Of a stretch of DNA of 39,361 nt, positions 9,641 through 17,727 are shown one piece after another (positions within the stretch are counted from its first letter, which is position 1; each line of letters opens with the position of its first letter). The stretch is from Nodosilinea sp. LEGE 07298. GTDB taxonomy: Bacteria > Cyanobacteriota > Cyanobacteriia > Phormidesmidales > Phormidesmidaceae. A program made the translations under genes and the position numbers. Below the pieces are notes generated by a model. The model was not told where the DNA came from, did not search any database, and saw only the letters and a program-made list of their open reading frames with translations. Location: NCBI RefSeq assembly GCF_015207265.1, contig NZ_JADEXE010000026.1:1-39361 (forward strand), given 5' to 3'.

Positions 9641-9699
9641 GAGACTATCTCTGCAAATAAAGAGACTTAATACGGTTCAGTCTGGTCTCAATGCGAGAC
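9641..9699. repeat. AGAC/GTCTC motif array, copy 1
   Basis: This short non-coding stretch contains GAGACT at 9641-9646 and 9662-9667, AGTCT at 9679-9683 in inverted orientation (AGACT, 11 bases, AGTCT), and the palindrome GTCTC-AATGC-GAGAC at 9685-9699. The 16-mer GTTCAGTCTGGTCTCA (9675-9690) and the 15-mer palindrome both recur almost unchanged in the array at 14242-14547. Binding sites for a dimeric protein, or a dispersed repeat element, are the simplest readings. No protein can be named. Confidence 0.5.
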
Positions 9700-9845
9700 A
9701 AATAGATTGCCTTTAAGCTTGCTCGGCCAGGGGCTATGGCTCCGTTGCCTCTTGCTGTCTTGGTAACCCATTACCCCTTCGCTTACGGGGCTCTCTCGCC
9801 CTGCGATGCATTACGGTAGTGGAGAAGATTTGGTGAGTAAGACTG

Positions 9846-10586
9846 ATGGCCGCGATCGCCCCCTGGATCAGTCTAGGTTCAGTCAGTCTAAACATTGTGT
9901 TACTGGCCCTGGGGGTTCTCGTCATTGTCCGTCGGGGAGGATGGGCTTATTTGCAGCAACGGTGGCAGCGCCAGCCCAGTCGCGAAGCCGCCATTTACAA
10001 CGCGCCCTACTACCGCCATCGCCAGAGCCAGCTCGAAAAACTCCCCGTTGGTATAAACGACATCCTTTTCCTGGGCGACAGCATTACCGATGAGGGGGAA
10101 TGGTCCGACTGGTTTCCTGACGCGACAATCTGCAATCGCGGCATTAGTGCCGATACCATCAGTGGCGTGCTGCGACGTTTGCCTGCTCTGCTCCAAACGC
10201 CGCCCCAGGCAATTTTTCTGATGATTGGCATCAATGACCTGATTGTTTTGGGGCGATCGCCCAAGCAAGTGCTCAGCCGTTATCAGCAAATTTTGATTCT
10301 GATCCAGCAGCGTGCCCCCCAAACCCAGGTCTATGTGCAAAGCGTGCTGCCCGTGAGCGATTTGGTTTTCCCAAGTCTCAACCCCAAAATTCTTCAGCTC
10401 AGTCAGGGTATCGCCGCCCTGGCAGAGGCTCTAAACTATCGCTATGTCGATCTCCACTCGCTCTTTATGGTCAACGGCCAGATCGATCCGACCTGCACCG
10501 CCGATGGTCTGCATTTAAATGGAGAAGGCTATGCCCGCTGGGTTGAGCACCTGCGCCCGTTAATCGCCGCCGTGGTTGCCAAATGA
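9846..10586 (+). CDS. SGNH/GDSL-type hydrolase, membrane-anchored
   Basis: A 246-residue protein. One hydrophobic N-terminal helix (residues 6-29) followed by Arg-Arg suggests a signal anchor. The hydrolase domain then shows all SGNH blocks: GDSI with nucleophile Ser79, Gly99 in NRGIS, GIND with Asn130, and DGLHLN with Asp220 and His223. It is therefore likely an active esterase, lipase or carbohydrate deacetylase; substrate is unknown. Its TGA overlaps the ATG of the AraC regulator by four bases, which places it first in a three-gene unit with the regulator and the BenE-type transporter. The start is an ATG with only a weak ribosome site. Confidence 0.87.
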   Translation: MAAIAPWISLGSVSLNIVLLALGVLVIVRRGGWAYLQQRWQRQPSREAAIYNAPYYRHRQSQLEKLPVGINDILFLGDSITDEGEWSDWFPDATICNRGISADTISGVLRRLPALLQTPPQAIFLMIGINDLIVLGRSPKQVLSRYQQILILIQQRAPQTQVYVQSVLPVSDLVFPSLNPKILQLSQGIAALAEALNYRYVDLHSLFMVNGQIDPTCTADGLHLNGEGYARWVEHLRPLIAAVVAK

Positions 10587-11443
10587 CGCCTTCAGGAACG
10601 CAACGAGCCGAGGTTTCTCGCCTGTGGCCGTCTGGGGTTGCGGGCATAGAGCTATACAACGCTCAGCTCTACCGCCACGCCTTTGCCAAACACATGCACG
10701 AGGCTTACACGATTGGCTTTACCCATTTGGGCGTGGGCGGCTTTTTCTACCGGGGCGGCCATCACTACGCCCAGCCCGGCAGCTTTAAGCTGATCCATCC
10801 GGGCGAGGTGCACACCGGGCAGGTACAGGCTGAGGCTGGCTGGGGCTTTCGCAACCTCTACATCAGCGTGCCAAAAATGCAGCAGATTTTGGCTCAGCTA
10901 GATTGGCCAGGGCCAGAGCTGCCCTACTTTGCGATCGCCTTACAGACCAGCACCGATGCCCTTGGGCAGGCTATGTTTAGCCGCTTGTTTGTCGCCCTCA
11001 GTCAGCCCACGCCACAGCTAGAGCGAGACTCGTTGCTGCTGGAGCTAATGGCCCATTTAATCGATCGCTACGGCGACAGGCAGCGCCGCTGGCAGTGGCC
11101 AGAGCCCACCAGCAGCGCCATCGCTCAGGTGCAGGCCTATCTCAAAACCCACTACGCCGACCAAATTTCGATCGATACTCTGGCGCGGCTGGTAGGGTTT
11201 AGCCCCTTTTATCTAATTCGCAGCTTTCGGCAGCAGGTGGGGTTGCCGCCCCACAGCTATCAGCGCCACTGGCAATTGGTGCAGGCCAAGCGATCGCTCC
11301 ACAGCGACCAACCGCTTGCCGACCTTGCAATCGCCCACGGTTTTTGCGACCAAAGCCACCTCAACCGCGCTTTTAAGAAGACCTTTGGCGTTACCCCAGG
11401 GCAGTACCGCCAGGGCAATTTGATCCAAGACGCCAGCCGCTGA
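10583..11443 (+). CDS. AraC family transcriptional regulator
   Basis: A 286-residue regulator overlapping the hydrolase gene by four bases (ATGA). Residues 25-95 resemble the AraC-type cupin sensing domain (HMHEAYTIGF, then HPGEVHTGQ). Residues about 180-280 are the double helix-turn-helix domain: DTLARLVGFSPFYLIRSFRQ for the first unit and DLAIAHGFCDQSHLNRAFKK for the second, ending in GVTPGQYR. It probably senses a small molecule and controls the adjacent transporter, the hydrolase or both. This is inferred from gene order; no operator was identified. Confidence 0.92.
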   Translation: MTPSGTQRAEVSRLWPSGVAGIELYNAQLYRHAFAKHMHEAYTIGFTHLGVGGFFYRGGHHYAQPGSFKLIHPGEVHTGQVQAEAGWGFRNLYISVPKMQQILAQLDWPGPELPYFAIALQTSTDALGQAMFSRLFVALSQPTPQLERDSLLLELMAHLIDRYGDRQRRWQWPEPTSSAIAQVQAYLKTHYADQISIDTLARLVGFSPFYLIRSFRQQVGLPPHSYQRHWQLVQAKRSLHSDQPLADLAIAHGFCDQSHLNRAFKKTFGVTPGQYRQGNLIQDASR

Positions 11444-11455
11444 TGTTCTTTAACC

Positions 11456-12664
11456 TTGAGCCAAACCTTTATCGGCAGAACCATGGCGGCCAGGGCATTT
11501 TTCAAAGACGTGTCTCTCTCTGCGATCATTGCAGGCTTTGTTACCGTGCTGGTGGGCTTTACCAGTTCGGCGGTGCTTGTGTTTCAGGCCGCCCAGGCGC
11601 TCAATGCGACCCCAGCCGAAATGGCCTCATGGATGTGGGCGCTGGGGTTGGGCATGGCGCTGACCAGCATAGGCCTTTCGCTGCGCTACCAGGCCCCGGT
11701 TGTTACCGCCTGGTCTACGCCGGGGGCCGCTCTGCTGATTACGGCGGCGGTGGGGGTGCCGATGGCCGAGGCGATCGGGGCGTTTTTGGTGTCGGGGTTG
11801 CTGATTACCCTGGCTGGGTTTACCGGCTGGTTTGAGCGGCTGATGAACCGCATTCCCCTGTCTATTGCAGCGGGAATGCTGGCCGGGGTGCTGCTGCGCT
11901 TTGGGCTAGACGTATTTACGGCCATGCAAAGCCAGTTTGCAATGACCTTCGCCATGTTCTGCGTCTATTTGTATATGCGCCGCGCCAATCCTCGCTATGC
12001 CGTAGTGGGTGCGCTGGCGGTGGGCATTGCGATCGCCGCCCTCCAAAATCAAATTCAGCTCGATGGCGTCAGCCTACAGTTGGCTCAGCCCGTCTTTACC
12101 ATGCCTCGGTTCTCGCTGGGAGCGCTCGTCGGCGTTGCCCTGCCGCTGTTCGTCGTCACGATGGCCTCCCAAAACGTGCCGGGGGTCGCGGTTTTGCGAG
12201 CCTCGGGCTATAGCTCGGTGCCCATTTCGCCTGTCATTGGCTGGACCGGGGCCGCCACCGTGCTGCTCGCGCCCTTTGGCGGCTTTGCAATCAATTTGGC
12301 TGCCATTACCGCTGCTATTTGTATGGGGCGCGAAGCTCACGAAGACCCAGATAAACGCTACGTCGCCGCGATCGCCGCCGGTTTTTTCTACCTGCTGCTC
12401 GGCCTGTTTGGGGCCACCGTCACCGCCGTATTTGCCGCATTCCCTTCAGAACTGGTGCTGGCGATCGCCGGTTTGGCCCTGCTCGGCACTATTGGCAATG
12501 GCCTCTTTACCGCCCTGCGCGACGAACGCGATCGCGAACCCGCCCTGATCACCTTCCTGGTCACTGCCTCTGGCGTTACCCTGCTCGGTATCGGCTCCGC
12601 CTTCTGGGGCCTAATCGCCGGAGCCCTGGCGCTGGCGATCGGGCGAACCAAAGCATTGAGGTGA
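11456..12664 (+). CDS. BenE family (benzoate/H+ symporter-like) transporter
   Basis: A 402-residue polytopic membrane protein with about 11-12 hydrophobic helices. It shows BenE family signatures: FKDVSLSAIIAGFVTVLVGFTSS near the N-terminus, then VVTAWSTPGAALL (about 83-95), and GGFAINLAAITAAICMG (about 274-290), a central feature of this fold. The longest frame begins at TTG (11456). The ATG at 11483 gives a start that fits the family better, and neither has a good ribosome site. It follows the AraC gene by about 12-40 bp and is probably cotranscribed with it. Uptake of benzoate or another aromatic acid is the family guess; the true substrate is not known. Confidence 0.88.
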   Translation: MSQTFIGRTMAARAFFKDVSLSAIIAGFVTVLVGFTSSAVLVFQAAQALNATPAEMASWMWALGLGMALTSIGLSLRYQAPVVTAWSTPGAALLITAAVGVPMAEAIGAFLVSGLLITLAGFTGWFERLMNRIPLSIAAGMLAGVLLRFGLDVFTAMQSQFAMTFAMFCVYLYMRRANPRYAVVGALAVGIAIAALQNQIQLDGVSLQLAQPVFTMPRFSLGALVGVALPLFVVTMASQNVPGVAVLRASGYSSVPISPVIGWTGAATVLLAPFGGFAINLAAITAAICMGREAHEDPDKRYVAAIAAGFFYLLLGLFGATVTAVFAAFPSELVLAIAGLALLGTIGNGLFTALRDERDREPALITFLVTASGVTLLGIGSAFWGLIAGALALAIGRTKALR

Positions 12665-12821
12665 GCCAAGACTACCGCAATCGGGCGAATACCGACCTGG
12701 CTGTCTATGAATCCAATTCTGCCTTTCACACGTACTAAGAACACAAGGCGGCCTGCCCAACGGCATGACTGCTCTAAGCCATTCTTACATTGGCTGAAAA
12801 TAGAATTTAGCGAGAACAAAC

Positions 12822-13343
12822 ATGAAAAACAAGATTCAGGGGTTTAGCGTTGTATTGGGTGCAGCAGCCCTGACGTTTGGCGTTACCTTACCCCAAAGCG
12901 CCTATGCAGGCCACACCAATACCATCCTAGATACCCACCTTGACGGCAGCGCCGAAGTCGGCAGCGATCCTAGCCAAGTCGTGGGAGATGCCACCGGCAC
13001 CGGCAGTGCCTACGTCTTTGGCGTCGACGGCGATCCAACCACGTTGTGTTATGTACTAGAAGTATCTGGCGTGCAGCGAGTCCCCGTGGGCGATGGCATG
13101 GCCGCCCACATTCATGAAGGGGCGATGGGAGAGAATGGCCCGGTCGTTGCCGCGCTGGCTGGCCCCGAAGATGGCAATGCAGGCGACTGTCTAACTGAAG
13201 GCGAAGAGGGCAAATTCCCGACTGGTGAAGCCGGGATTGTGCAGCGCATCCTGAACAATCCCTCTAGTTTTTACATCAACGTTCACAACCCCCAGTTTCC
13301 CGATGGGGCTATTCGTGGGCAGCTTCATGGGCATTCTCACTAG
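12822..13343 (+). CDS. CHRD domain protein, secreted
   Basis: A 173-residue protein with a Sec signal peptide (charged start MKNK, hydrophobic core, likely cleavage after AYA at residue 29). The mature part is a single CHRD domain: HLDGSAEV at its start, AHIHEGAMGENGPVV in the middle and FYINVHNPQFPDGAIRGQL at its end. Two mature cysteines (CYVLEV and GDCLTEG) may form a disulfide. CHRD domains are beta-rich extracellular domains of poorly known role, and the protein is probably periplasmic or secreted. It has its own upstream gap of 157 bp and is followed by a strong hairpin at 13437-13481, so it looks monocistronic. Confidence 0.88.
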   Translation: MKNKIQGFSVVLGAAALTFGVTLPQSAYAGHTNTILDTHLDGSAEVGSDPSQVVGDATGTGSAYVFGVDGDPTTLCYVLEVSGVQRVPVGDGMAAHIHEGAMGENGPVVAALAGPEDGNAGDCLTEGEEGKFPTGEAGIVQRILNNPSSFYINVHNPQFPDGAIRGQLHGHSH

Positions 13344-13432
13344 TACTTGACCAAGTCGATTTTGACCGGTTCTAAGGGTTTAGGATACATATCGAGCACT
13401 AGCTAGCCAGCGCTACGAATTTGCAGCCCTTT

Positions 13433-13490
13433 AAGGACGGGCAATCGCGAGCGCAATAACCCTATGCTCGCGATCGCCCGTCTTTTGTTC
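13433..13490 (+). terminator. Intrinsic terminator after the CHRD gene, probably bidirectional
   Basis: A 16-bp stem (13437-13452 pairing with 13466-13481, one mismatch) closes a 13-base loop and is followed by CTTTTGTT. AAGG on the left can pair with the T-run, so the element could stop transcripts from both the CHRD gene and the convergent nuclease gene. The right arm contains a HIP1 octamer. Confidence 0.75.
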
Positions 13491-13510
13491 AATTCATCTA
13501 GCCCAGTGAC

Positions 13511-14182
13511 CTACTGCCTCAGCCGTCGCCGCTCAAATTTCCACAGTCGCTGCTCAAACTCCTGCCAGTGCTCTTCCATCTCGGCAGCGGCAACTTCAAA
13601 GAGCTGGGCGGGTTGATCAGCCAGGGCGATCGCAATCAACCCCTTTTGCACCTCTAAACCAAAGTCTGCATAAACCTGGATTGCTGCCTGTCGGTAGGCC
13701 GCAATCTGCAAAAAATAATCGCATAGCCACTGGGGCTGCTTGGGCCGCAGCGCCGTCTTCCAATCGCACAGGTACAGCTCTCCCTTCATCACCACCAGCG
13801 CATCGGGAAAGCCAATAAATCCGGCCTCGTGCCACACCGCCCCTTCCACCAGCAGCACCTCGTCTATCTCAGTCAGCACGGGCTGAACAGACTCCCAATA
13901 ACCGGTCAAATCAGCCGGAATTTCAACTATTTCGTCGTTTAGATAGGCTGCAATTTGCTTATGCAGCCGCGTTCCCGCCGAGGATGCCTTGCCCGAAATC
14001 TGCTGAGCCGCGTCTACCCCCACCCGCTGCCGCCAGCGCTGTAGTGCATCCCGCGCTTCACGGGGTTTAGTCGCCGACAGCACCGTTGTTACGCCAGGGT
14101 AGCAGCGCCCCTCAATCTCGTAGAGAATTTTGCGTTCGCGCCGCACCCGTTTGGCCGAGTAGCGCGGAAGTTTGTGCACCAT
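13511..14182 (-). CDS. PD-(D/E)XK nuclease, MGME1/RecB-like
   Basis: A 223-residue protein from ATG at 14180-14182; an upstream in-frame TTG at 14203 would add seven residues. The order of motifs matches RecB-family exonucleases of the MGME1 type: GTRLH (His74), GFIGFPDALVV with Asp127, LYLCDWKTA with Asp140 and Lys142, and the helix QIAAYRQA giving the Q-x3-Y signature. All expected catalytic residues are present, so it is probably an active single-strand DNA exonuclease or end-processing enzyme. It is convergent with the CHRD gene and has no same-strand partner. The 5' side faces the second AGAC/GTCTC array. It could be a phage-derived or repair nuclease; the choice cannot be made from sequence alone. 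Confidence 0.8.
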   Translation of the reverse strand: MVHKLPRYSAKRVRRERKILYEIEGRCYPGVTTVLSATKPREARDALQRWRQRVGVDAAQQISGKASSAGTRLHKQIAAYLNDEIVEIPADLTGYWESVQPVLTEIDEVLLVEGAVWHEAGFIGFPDALVVMKGELYLCDWKTALRPKQPQWLCDYFLQIAAYRQAAIQVYADFGLEVQKGLIAIALADQPAQLFEVAAAEMEEHWQEFEQRLWKFERRRLRQ

Positions 14183-14769
14183 CACAGGGGTAACCCACCG
14201 CAATCAGACTAGAGCATACGCTAACCAGTGCGCTTAATCGTGAGACTCATAAACCTTAAAATTAGACTCAAAAAACGTGTAGCTAGTCTCAATGCAAGAC
14301 TTATCTGCATATTGCAATCGCTAGCTGTTCAGTGGCAGCTATTCAAAGCGAAATACTCCAAGTATCTTTTAACCTCTCACCTTCAAGTACCTACACCTTT
14401 GGAACAAAATCTCTTGTCTTGTTTTAGGACTTACTCTAAGCACTATTGGACTTGAGAAGAGAAAGTTGAGTCTTATAATAAGAAATGCTTGTCAAGGCAA
14501 GTCTAGATAATCTCATTAAAAGACTACAATTTAGTTCAGTTGGTCTCATCGTAAGAATGCAGTTTCGGGGCTTTCCCTGACGCCAAGTTCGATTAATAAA
14601 CCTCACTTACGATCGATAGCAATCAGTACAAAAAACAACGAACCATCCCTTGCTAAGCTGCAAAGAATGGCCGCATTCAACCGCTAAATTGTGGATTAGT
14701 AAAAACACGTCGATCGCATTTTCACCTACGCTAGCACCGCCTGGCTAACGATCAATTATGCTCATAGGC
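14183..14769. other. Intergenic region upstream of the nuclease gene
   Basis: A 587-bp AT-richer stretch containing the AGAC/GTCTC array. No gene is supported: the only frame of note (14228-14455) starts at GTG without a ribosome site and its Arg/Leu-rich start merely translates the repeated motifs. The nuclease promoter should lie at its left end. Confidence 0.6.
14242..14547. repeat. AGAC/GTCTC motif array, copy 2
   Basis: A non-coding stretch with GAGACTC (14242-14248), AGACTC (14264-14269), GTCTCAATGCAAGAC (14286-14300, 14 of 15 bases as at 9685-9699), GAGTCT (14468-14473), AGTCT (14500-14504), AGACT (14521-14525) and GTTCAGTTGGTCTCA (14534-14548, one base shorter than the copy at 9675-9690). 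The two conserved blocks that are fused in copy 1 are about 250 bp apart here. Flanks are AT-rich. Function unknown. Confidence 0.5.
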
Positions 14770-15015
14770 TTAAATTTCTAGCCCTTTTTTGCTCCGCTTG
14801 AGCTGCTTGTAAAGCGACTTAATTTGGTTATAAGCTTCATCGGACGAGATTTTGCCGCCAGTTTGCAGACCCGAAATATAGCTAATTCGGTGGGCAAACT
14901 CTTGCAGGTTGGCATTAAATGTCAACTGCTGGGGCGAAAATTCACCGTAATAACTGCTGCGGGGGCAGAGAAAATTGTCGAGATCGCGGCGATTGGAAGC
15001 ATTAAATTGGGTCAT
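14770..15015 (-). CDS. Small cyanobacterial protein, DUF7219-like
   Basis: An 81-residue soluble protein starting at ATG behind a strong GGGGG ribosome site. It contains the block FLCPRSSYYGEFSPQQLTFN followed by an amphipathic helix region (LQEFAHRISYISGLQTGGKIS) and a basic C-terminal helix (IKSLYKQLKRSKKGL). This matches, from memory, a conserved short cyanobacterial family (DUF7219) of unknown function. It lies downstream of trmFO on the same strand, separated by 158 bp, so it may have its own promoter. Confidence 0.75.
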   Translation of the reverse strand: MTQFNASNRRDLDNFLCPRSSYYGEFSPQQLTFNANLQEFAHRISYISGLQTGGKISSDEAYNQIKSLYKQLKRSKKGLEI

Positions 15016-15173
15016 GAGTCACCCCCTTCATATTATTAACCTGATTATAACCTTCCCTTAACCGTTGAAAATCTTAGCAAATTATTAAGGGGTTGCAATA
15101 ATTCGCAAGATAGAGTACTAACACATTCTAGCTATTTCTCTAGACAGAAGCGCAGTGGGTTCAAACCTAGCGC

Positions 15174-16556
15174 TTAGGCTATGGCGCTCAAAGCCAGGTG
15201 GTGTAGGGCTAAGCTACGATCGCTAGCCCAGGTTTCTAAATCGCTGAGGGCGCGATCGCGGTACTGGCCGTAGCGTTCTTTCTTACCGCGCACCTTGGTC
15301 GGTAGCGGTGGCAAAATGCCAAAGTTCGGTGGCATCGGCTGAAAGTGCTTGGGCTCCGCCGAGGTAATGAAATCGACCAGTGCCCCCAGCATCATCGTCA
15401 CCGGCAAATCTAGCAGCTCCTGGCCCAAAGCTAGGCGGGCCGCGTTCGTACCCGCCAGCCATCCGCCTGCGACCGCCGCCGTATAGCCCTCAGTACCCAC
15501 CAGTTGCCCCGCCGCCAGCAGGGTTGGCCGCGCCTTAAATTGCAGCGTGTTGTGCAGCAGCTCCGGCGAATTTAAAAACGTGTTGCGGTGCATAACGCCC
15601 ATGCGCACAAACTCAGCCTGCTCCAGCCCCGGAATAAGGCGAAACACCCGCGCCTGCTCGCCCCAGCGCAGGTTAGTTTGAAAGCCCACCATATTCCACA
15701 GCTGACCACCCTTGTCTTCCTGGCGCAGCTGCACCACAGCGTAGGGTTTTTTGCTCTTGTTCTCAGGCGCTTTAAAGTCACCCAGCCGCGCGTCGAATAG
15801 GCCCACTGGCTTCAGCGGACCGTAGCGCATGGTGTCTTCGCCGCGCCGAGCCATCTCTTCGATCGGTAGACAGGCTTCAAAAAATTTGGCGGTTTCGCGC
15901 TCAAAGTCTTTGAGTTCGGCCTGCTCTGCATTGCACAGCTCAGTCCAAAAGTGCAGGTACTGCTCCCGGTTCATGGGGCAGTTAAGGTAGGCCGCCTCAC
16001 CGCGATCGTAGCGCGAGGCCATAAATGCTACCCCCTGATCAATGCTTTCGCCCACCACAATTGGGCTGGCGGCATCAAAAAAGCTCATATAGCCCTGACC
16101 CGTAAACCGCTCCAGATCGACCGAGAGGGCATCGCTGGTCAGGGGGCCAGTAGTCAGCACCACAATACCGTCGTCGGGAATGCTGGTTACCTCGTCGCGT
16201 CGCAGCTCGATTAGCGGGTGCTGCTCTAGAGTTGTGGTCAGGTCTTGGCTGAAGATGCCGCGATCGACCGCCAGGGCACCGCCAGCGGGCACCTGGTGCT
16301 GGTCGGCTTTGCCAATGACTACCGAGCCTAGCTGGCGTAGCTCTTCGTGGAGCAGGCCCGAGGCACGATCGCTCGACATCGCCCCAAAGGAGTTGCTGCA
16401 CACCAGCTCGGCCACATGCTCGCTGTGGTGGGCAGGCGACTTTTTCTGCGGGCGCATTTCGTGCAGCACCACGGGCACCCCGGCCTGGGCAATCTGCCAG
16501 GCGGCCTCGGTACCGGCCAGCCCGCCGCCGATTACATGAATGGGGTCTGGGTGCAC
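15174..16556 (-). CDS. trmFO: tRNA (uracil-5-)-methyltransferase TrmFO, folate/FAD-dependent
   Basis: A 460-residue enzyme that makes 5-methyluridine at position 54 in the tRNA T-loop, using methylenetetrahydrofolate and FADH2. The start is GTG (16554-16556) with GAGGG about nine bases upstream. The FAD-binding GGGLAG lies at residues 10-15. Signature [13 protein letters not shown] gives Cys53, and [15 protein letters not shown] gives Cys229, corresponding to the two functional cysteines of characterised TrmFO proteins. The C-terminal [18 protein letters not shown] is the second FAD/dimer motif. Length and motif set are standard. The gene appears to be transcribed alone. Confidence 0.96.
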   Translation of the reverse strand: MHPDPIHVIGGGLAGTEAAWQIAQAGVPVVLHEMRPQKKSPAHHSEHVAELVCSNSFGAMSSDRASGLLHEELRQLGSVVIGKADQHQVPAGGALAVDRGIFSQDLTTTLEQHPLIELRRDEVTSIPDDGIVVLTTGPLTSDALSVDLERFTGQGYMSFFDAASPIVVGESIDQGVAFMASRYDRGEAAYLNCPMNREQYLHFWTELCNAEQAELKDFERETAKFFEACLPIEEMARRGEDTMRYGPLKPVGLFDARLGDFKAPENKSKKPYAVVQLRQEDKGGQLWNMVGFQTNLRWGEQARVFRLIPGLEQAEFVRMGVMHRNTFLNSPELLHNTLQFKARPTLLAAGQLVGTEGYTAAVAGGWLAGTNAARLALGQELLDLPVTMMLGALVDFITSAEPKHFQPMPPNFGILPPLPTKVRGKKERYGQYRDRALSDLETWASDRSLALHHLALSAIA

Positions 16557-16645
16557 TGCGTAGCCCTCAAAACTCAGCTTTTCTAGGATAACGGGTTCTA
16601 CCCTAAGCTTATCCGCATCACCCCGCCCGAGTAGCTCAAATCATT

Positions 16646-16689
16646 GCTGTAAGTCTGAGGGGAGCGATCGCTCCCCTCAGACTTACAGC
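16646..16689. terminator. Perfect 44-bp palindrome, possible terminator
   Basis: Bases 16646-16689 form a perfect inverted repeat with 22-bp arms and no spacer, centred on a HIP1 octamer (16664-16671). It lies between the 3' end of the exported-protein gene (16825) and the start of trmFO (16556), both on the minus strand, so a terminator role is possible. There is no clear T-run on either side, so a protein-binding site or a mobile palindromic repeat is an equal alternative. Confidence 0.5.
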
Positions 16690-16824
16690 GTTTCAGTACC
16701 AGGCAAAGCCGTATTGCCCGATGGCACTCAAATGTTTGTTTAGATAGAACATTCCAAGGTCAAAACGCTAAAGGCCAATCAACATACATTGACCTCAAGC
16801 GCAGCTGTTAGGAACAGCCGCTAC

Positions 16825-17271
16825 CTAATCATTAAAGGCATCTTTGATGTTGTCGACGGCACGCTCGACAGCATTCATAGATTTTTCTGCGGCTCGCTCC
16901 GTCCGATCGGCGTCTTCCGACGCTTTTTGCTCAATGCGATTTCGGTCTCTTTTGGCTTTACGCTCTACAAAAGTTCCGTCGTCATCAGCCCGATCGACCT
17001 TAGCAGCATTTTGGTTAGCGGCACTCTTAACGCTATCCTCTGCACTCCGGATAATGTTCTTAGAACCCTTCTCAACGTCATCGGCGGCACCTTTAACCCG
17101 ATCGCCTGCATCCGCTGCTGCAATTAGGGTTCCAGTCGGGGCTGCCAGAGCTGAGGTATTGGCAAAAAATGTGCCCTGCCAAACAAATGCGATCGCAGAC
17201 AGAAGAAACAGGGTTGTAGCCATCCATCGACCTGCAGTCGAAAGCCCTTTTGTAAAATGGCTTGACTTCAT
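16825..17271 (-). CDS. Exported charged helical protein, unknown function
   Basis: A 148-residue protein from ATG at 17269-17271 (GGAG 11 bases upstream; a TTG three codons earlier is less likely). Residues 1-45 look like a signal peptide (KSSHFTKGLSTAGRW, then ATTLFLLSAIAFVW, with ALAA as a likely cleavage site). The mature part is almost entirely charged and alanine-rich (KGAADDVEKGSKN, AEDSVKSAANQN, DRTERAAEKSMNAVERAVDN), resembling LEA-like or CsbD-like stress proteins in composition but without a clear domain. It is probably periplasmic or membrane-tethered. It is followed by the 44-bp palindrome. Confidence 0.75.
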   Translation of the reverse strand: MKSSHFTKGLSTAGRWMATTLFLLSAIAFVWQGTFFANTSALAAPTGTLIAAADAGDRVKGAADDVEKGSKNIIRSAEDSVKSAANQNAAKVDRADDDGTFVERKAKRDRNRIEQKASEDADRTERAAEKSMNAVERAVDNIKDAFND

Positions 17272-17727
17272 AAAATTCAATCTCCAAAAGAGTTAGCCTT
17301 CTATTCTTACTTCATTCAACTCATGGGCTAAACCATTCCAAAGACAGAATTGCTCTAGCCTGAAGGGCTTAAAACGGTAGCTATTTAGGTAGACTAGACT
17401 GGCAGTATAATGGGTTTCACGGCGGCGAAGTACACCGCAATGATCCCTCCTGTTCCCTTACTAACAGAGTGAAGCTTAGATAGCCAAAAACTGGGGGATC
17501 TAGAACTCAGCCGTTGTACGGCTTACTCACTTGAGAGTCGCCATACCCTACGGACTACTTAGAAGATCTAACTTTTGGGGGACGCAAGCGCTGAATAATT
17601 TAGGTGCTAAGTTAATAGTATGGTTCAACGGTGGTCGATAGTTGGTGGGGCAGAGATTCAATATTGCAGCAGCTCTTCCTTCAAGCAACTTCTAAATAAA
17701 ACGTATATAAAAATATAAAATTTACCA
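17272..17727. other. Intergenic region, no gene seen
   Basis: About 456 bp between the exported-protein gene and the next minus-strand gene. A TATAAT box on the plus strand at 17406-17411 is followed by an ATG at 17410 with a 20-codon frame, but no -35 element or ribosome site supports it. The right end is AT-rich. A small RNA cannot be excluded. Confidence 0.5.

Larger units (their letters stand above)
9386..9845. other. Intergenic region between ATPase and SGNH hydrolase genes
   Basis: A 460-bp region without a convincing gene. It holds the possible terminator near 9430 and the AGAC/GTCTC array at 9641-9699. The last 140 bases before the hydrolase presumably carry its promoter and leader, but no clear -35/-10 pair was recognised. 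Confidence 0.6.

Noticed and set aside
14228-14455. 75-codon plus-strand frame
   Set aside because: GTG start without ribosome site; its first part is just translated AGAC/GTCTC repeats and the composition is not protein-like.
15150-15175. GTGGGTTCAAACCTAGC resembles a tRNA T-arm
   Set aside because: The stem does not pair properly and no acceptor, D or anticodon arms are found nearby.
17410-17472. 20-codon frame after a TATAAT box
   Set aside because: The start overlaps the -10-like sequence, there is no ribosome site and no known small photosynthesis protein matches.
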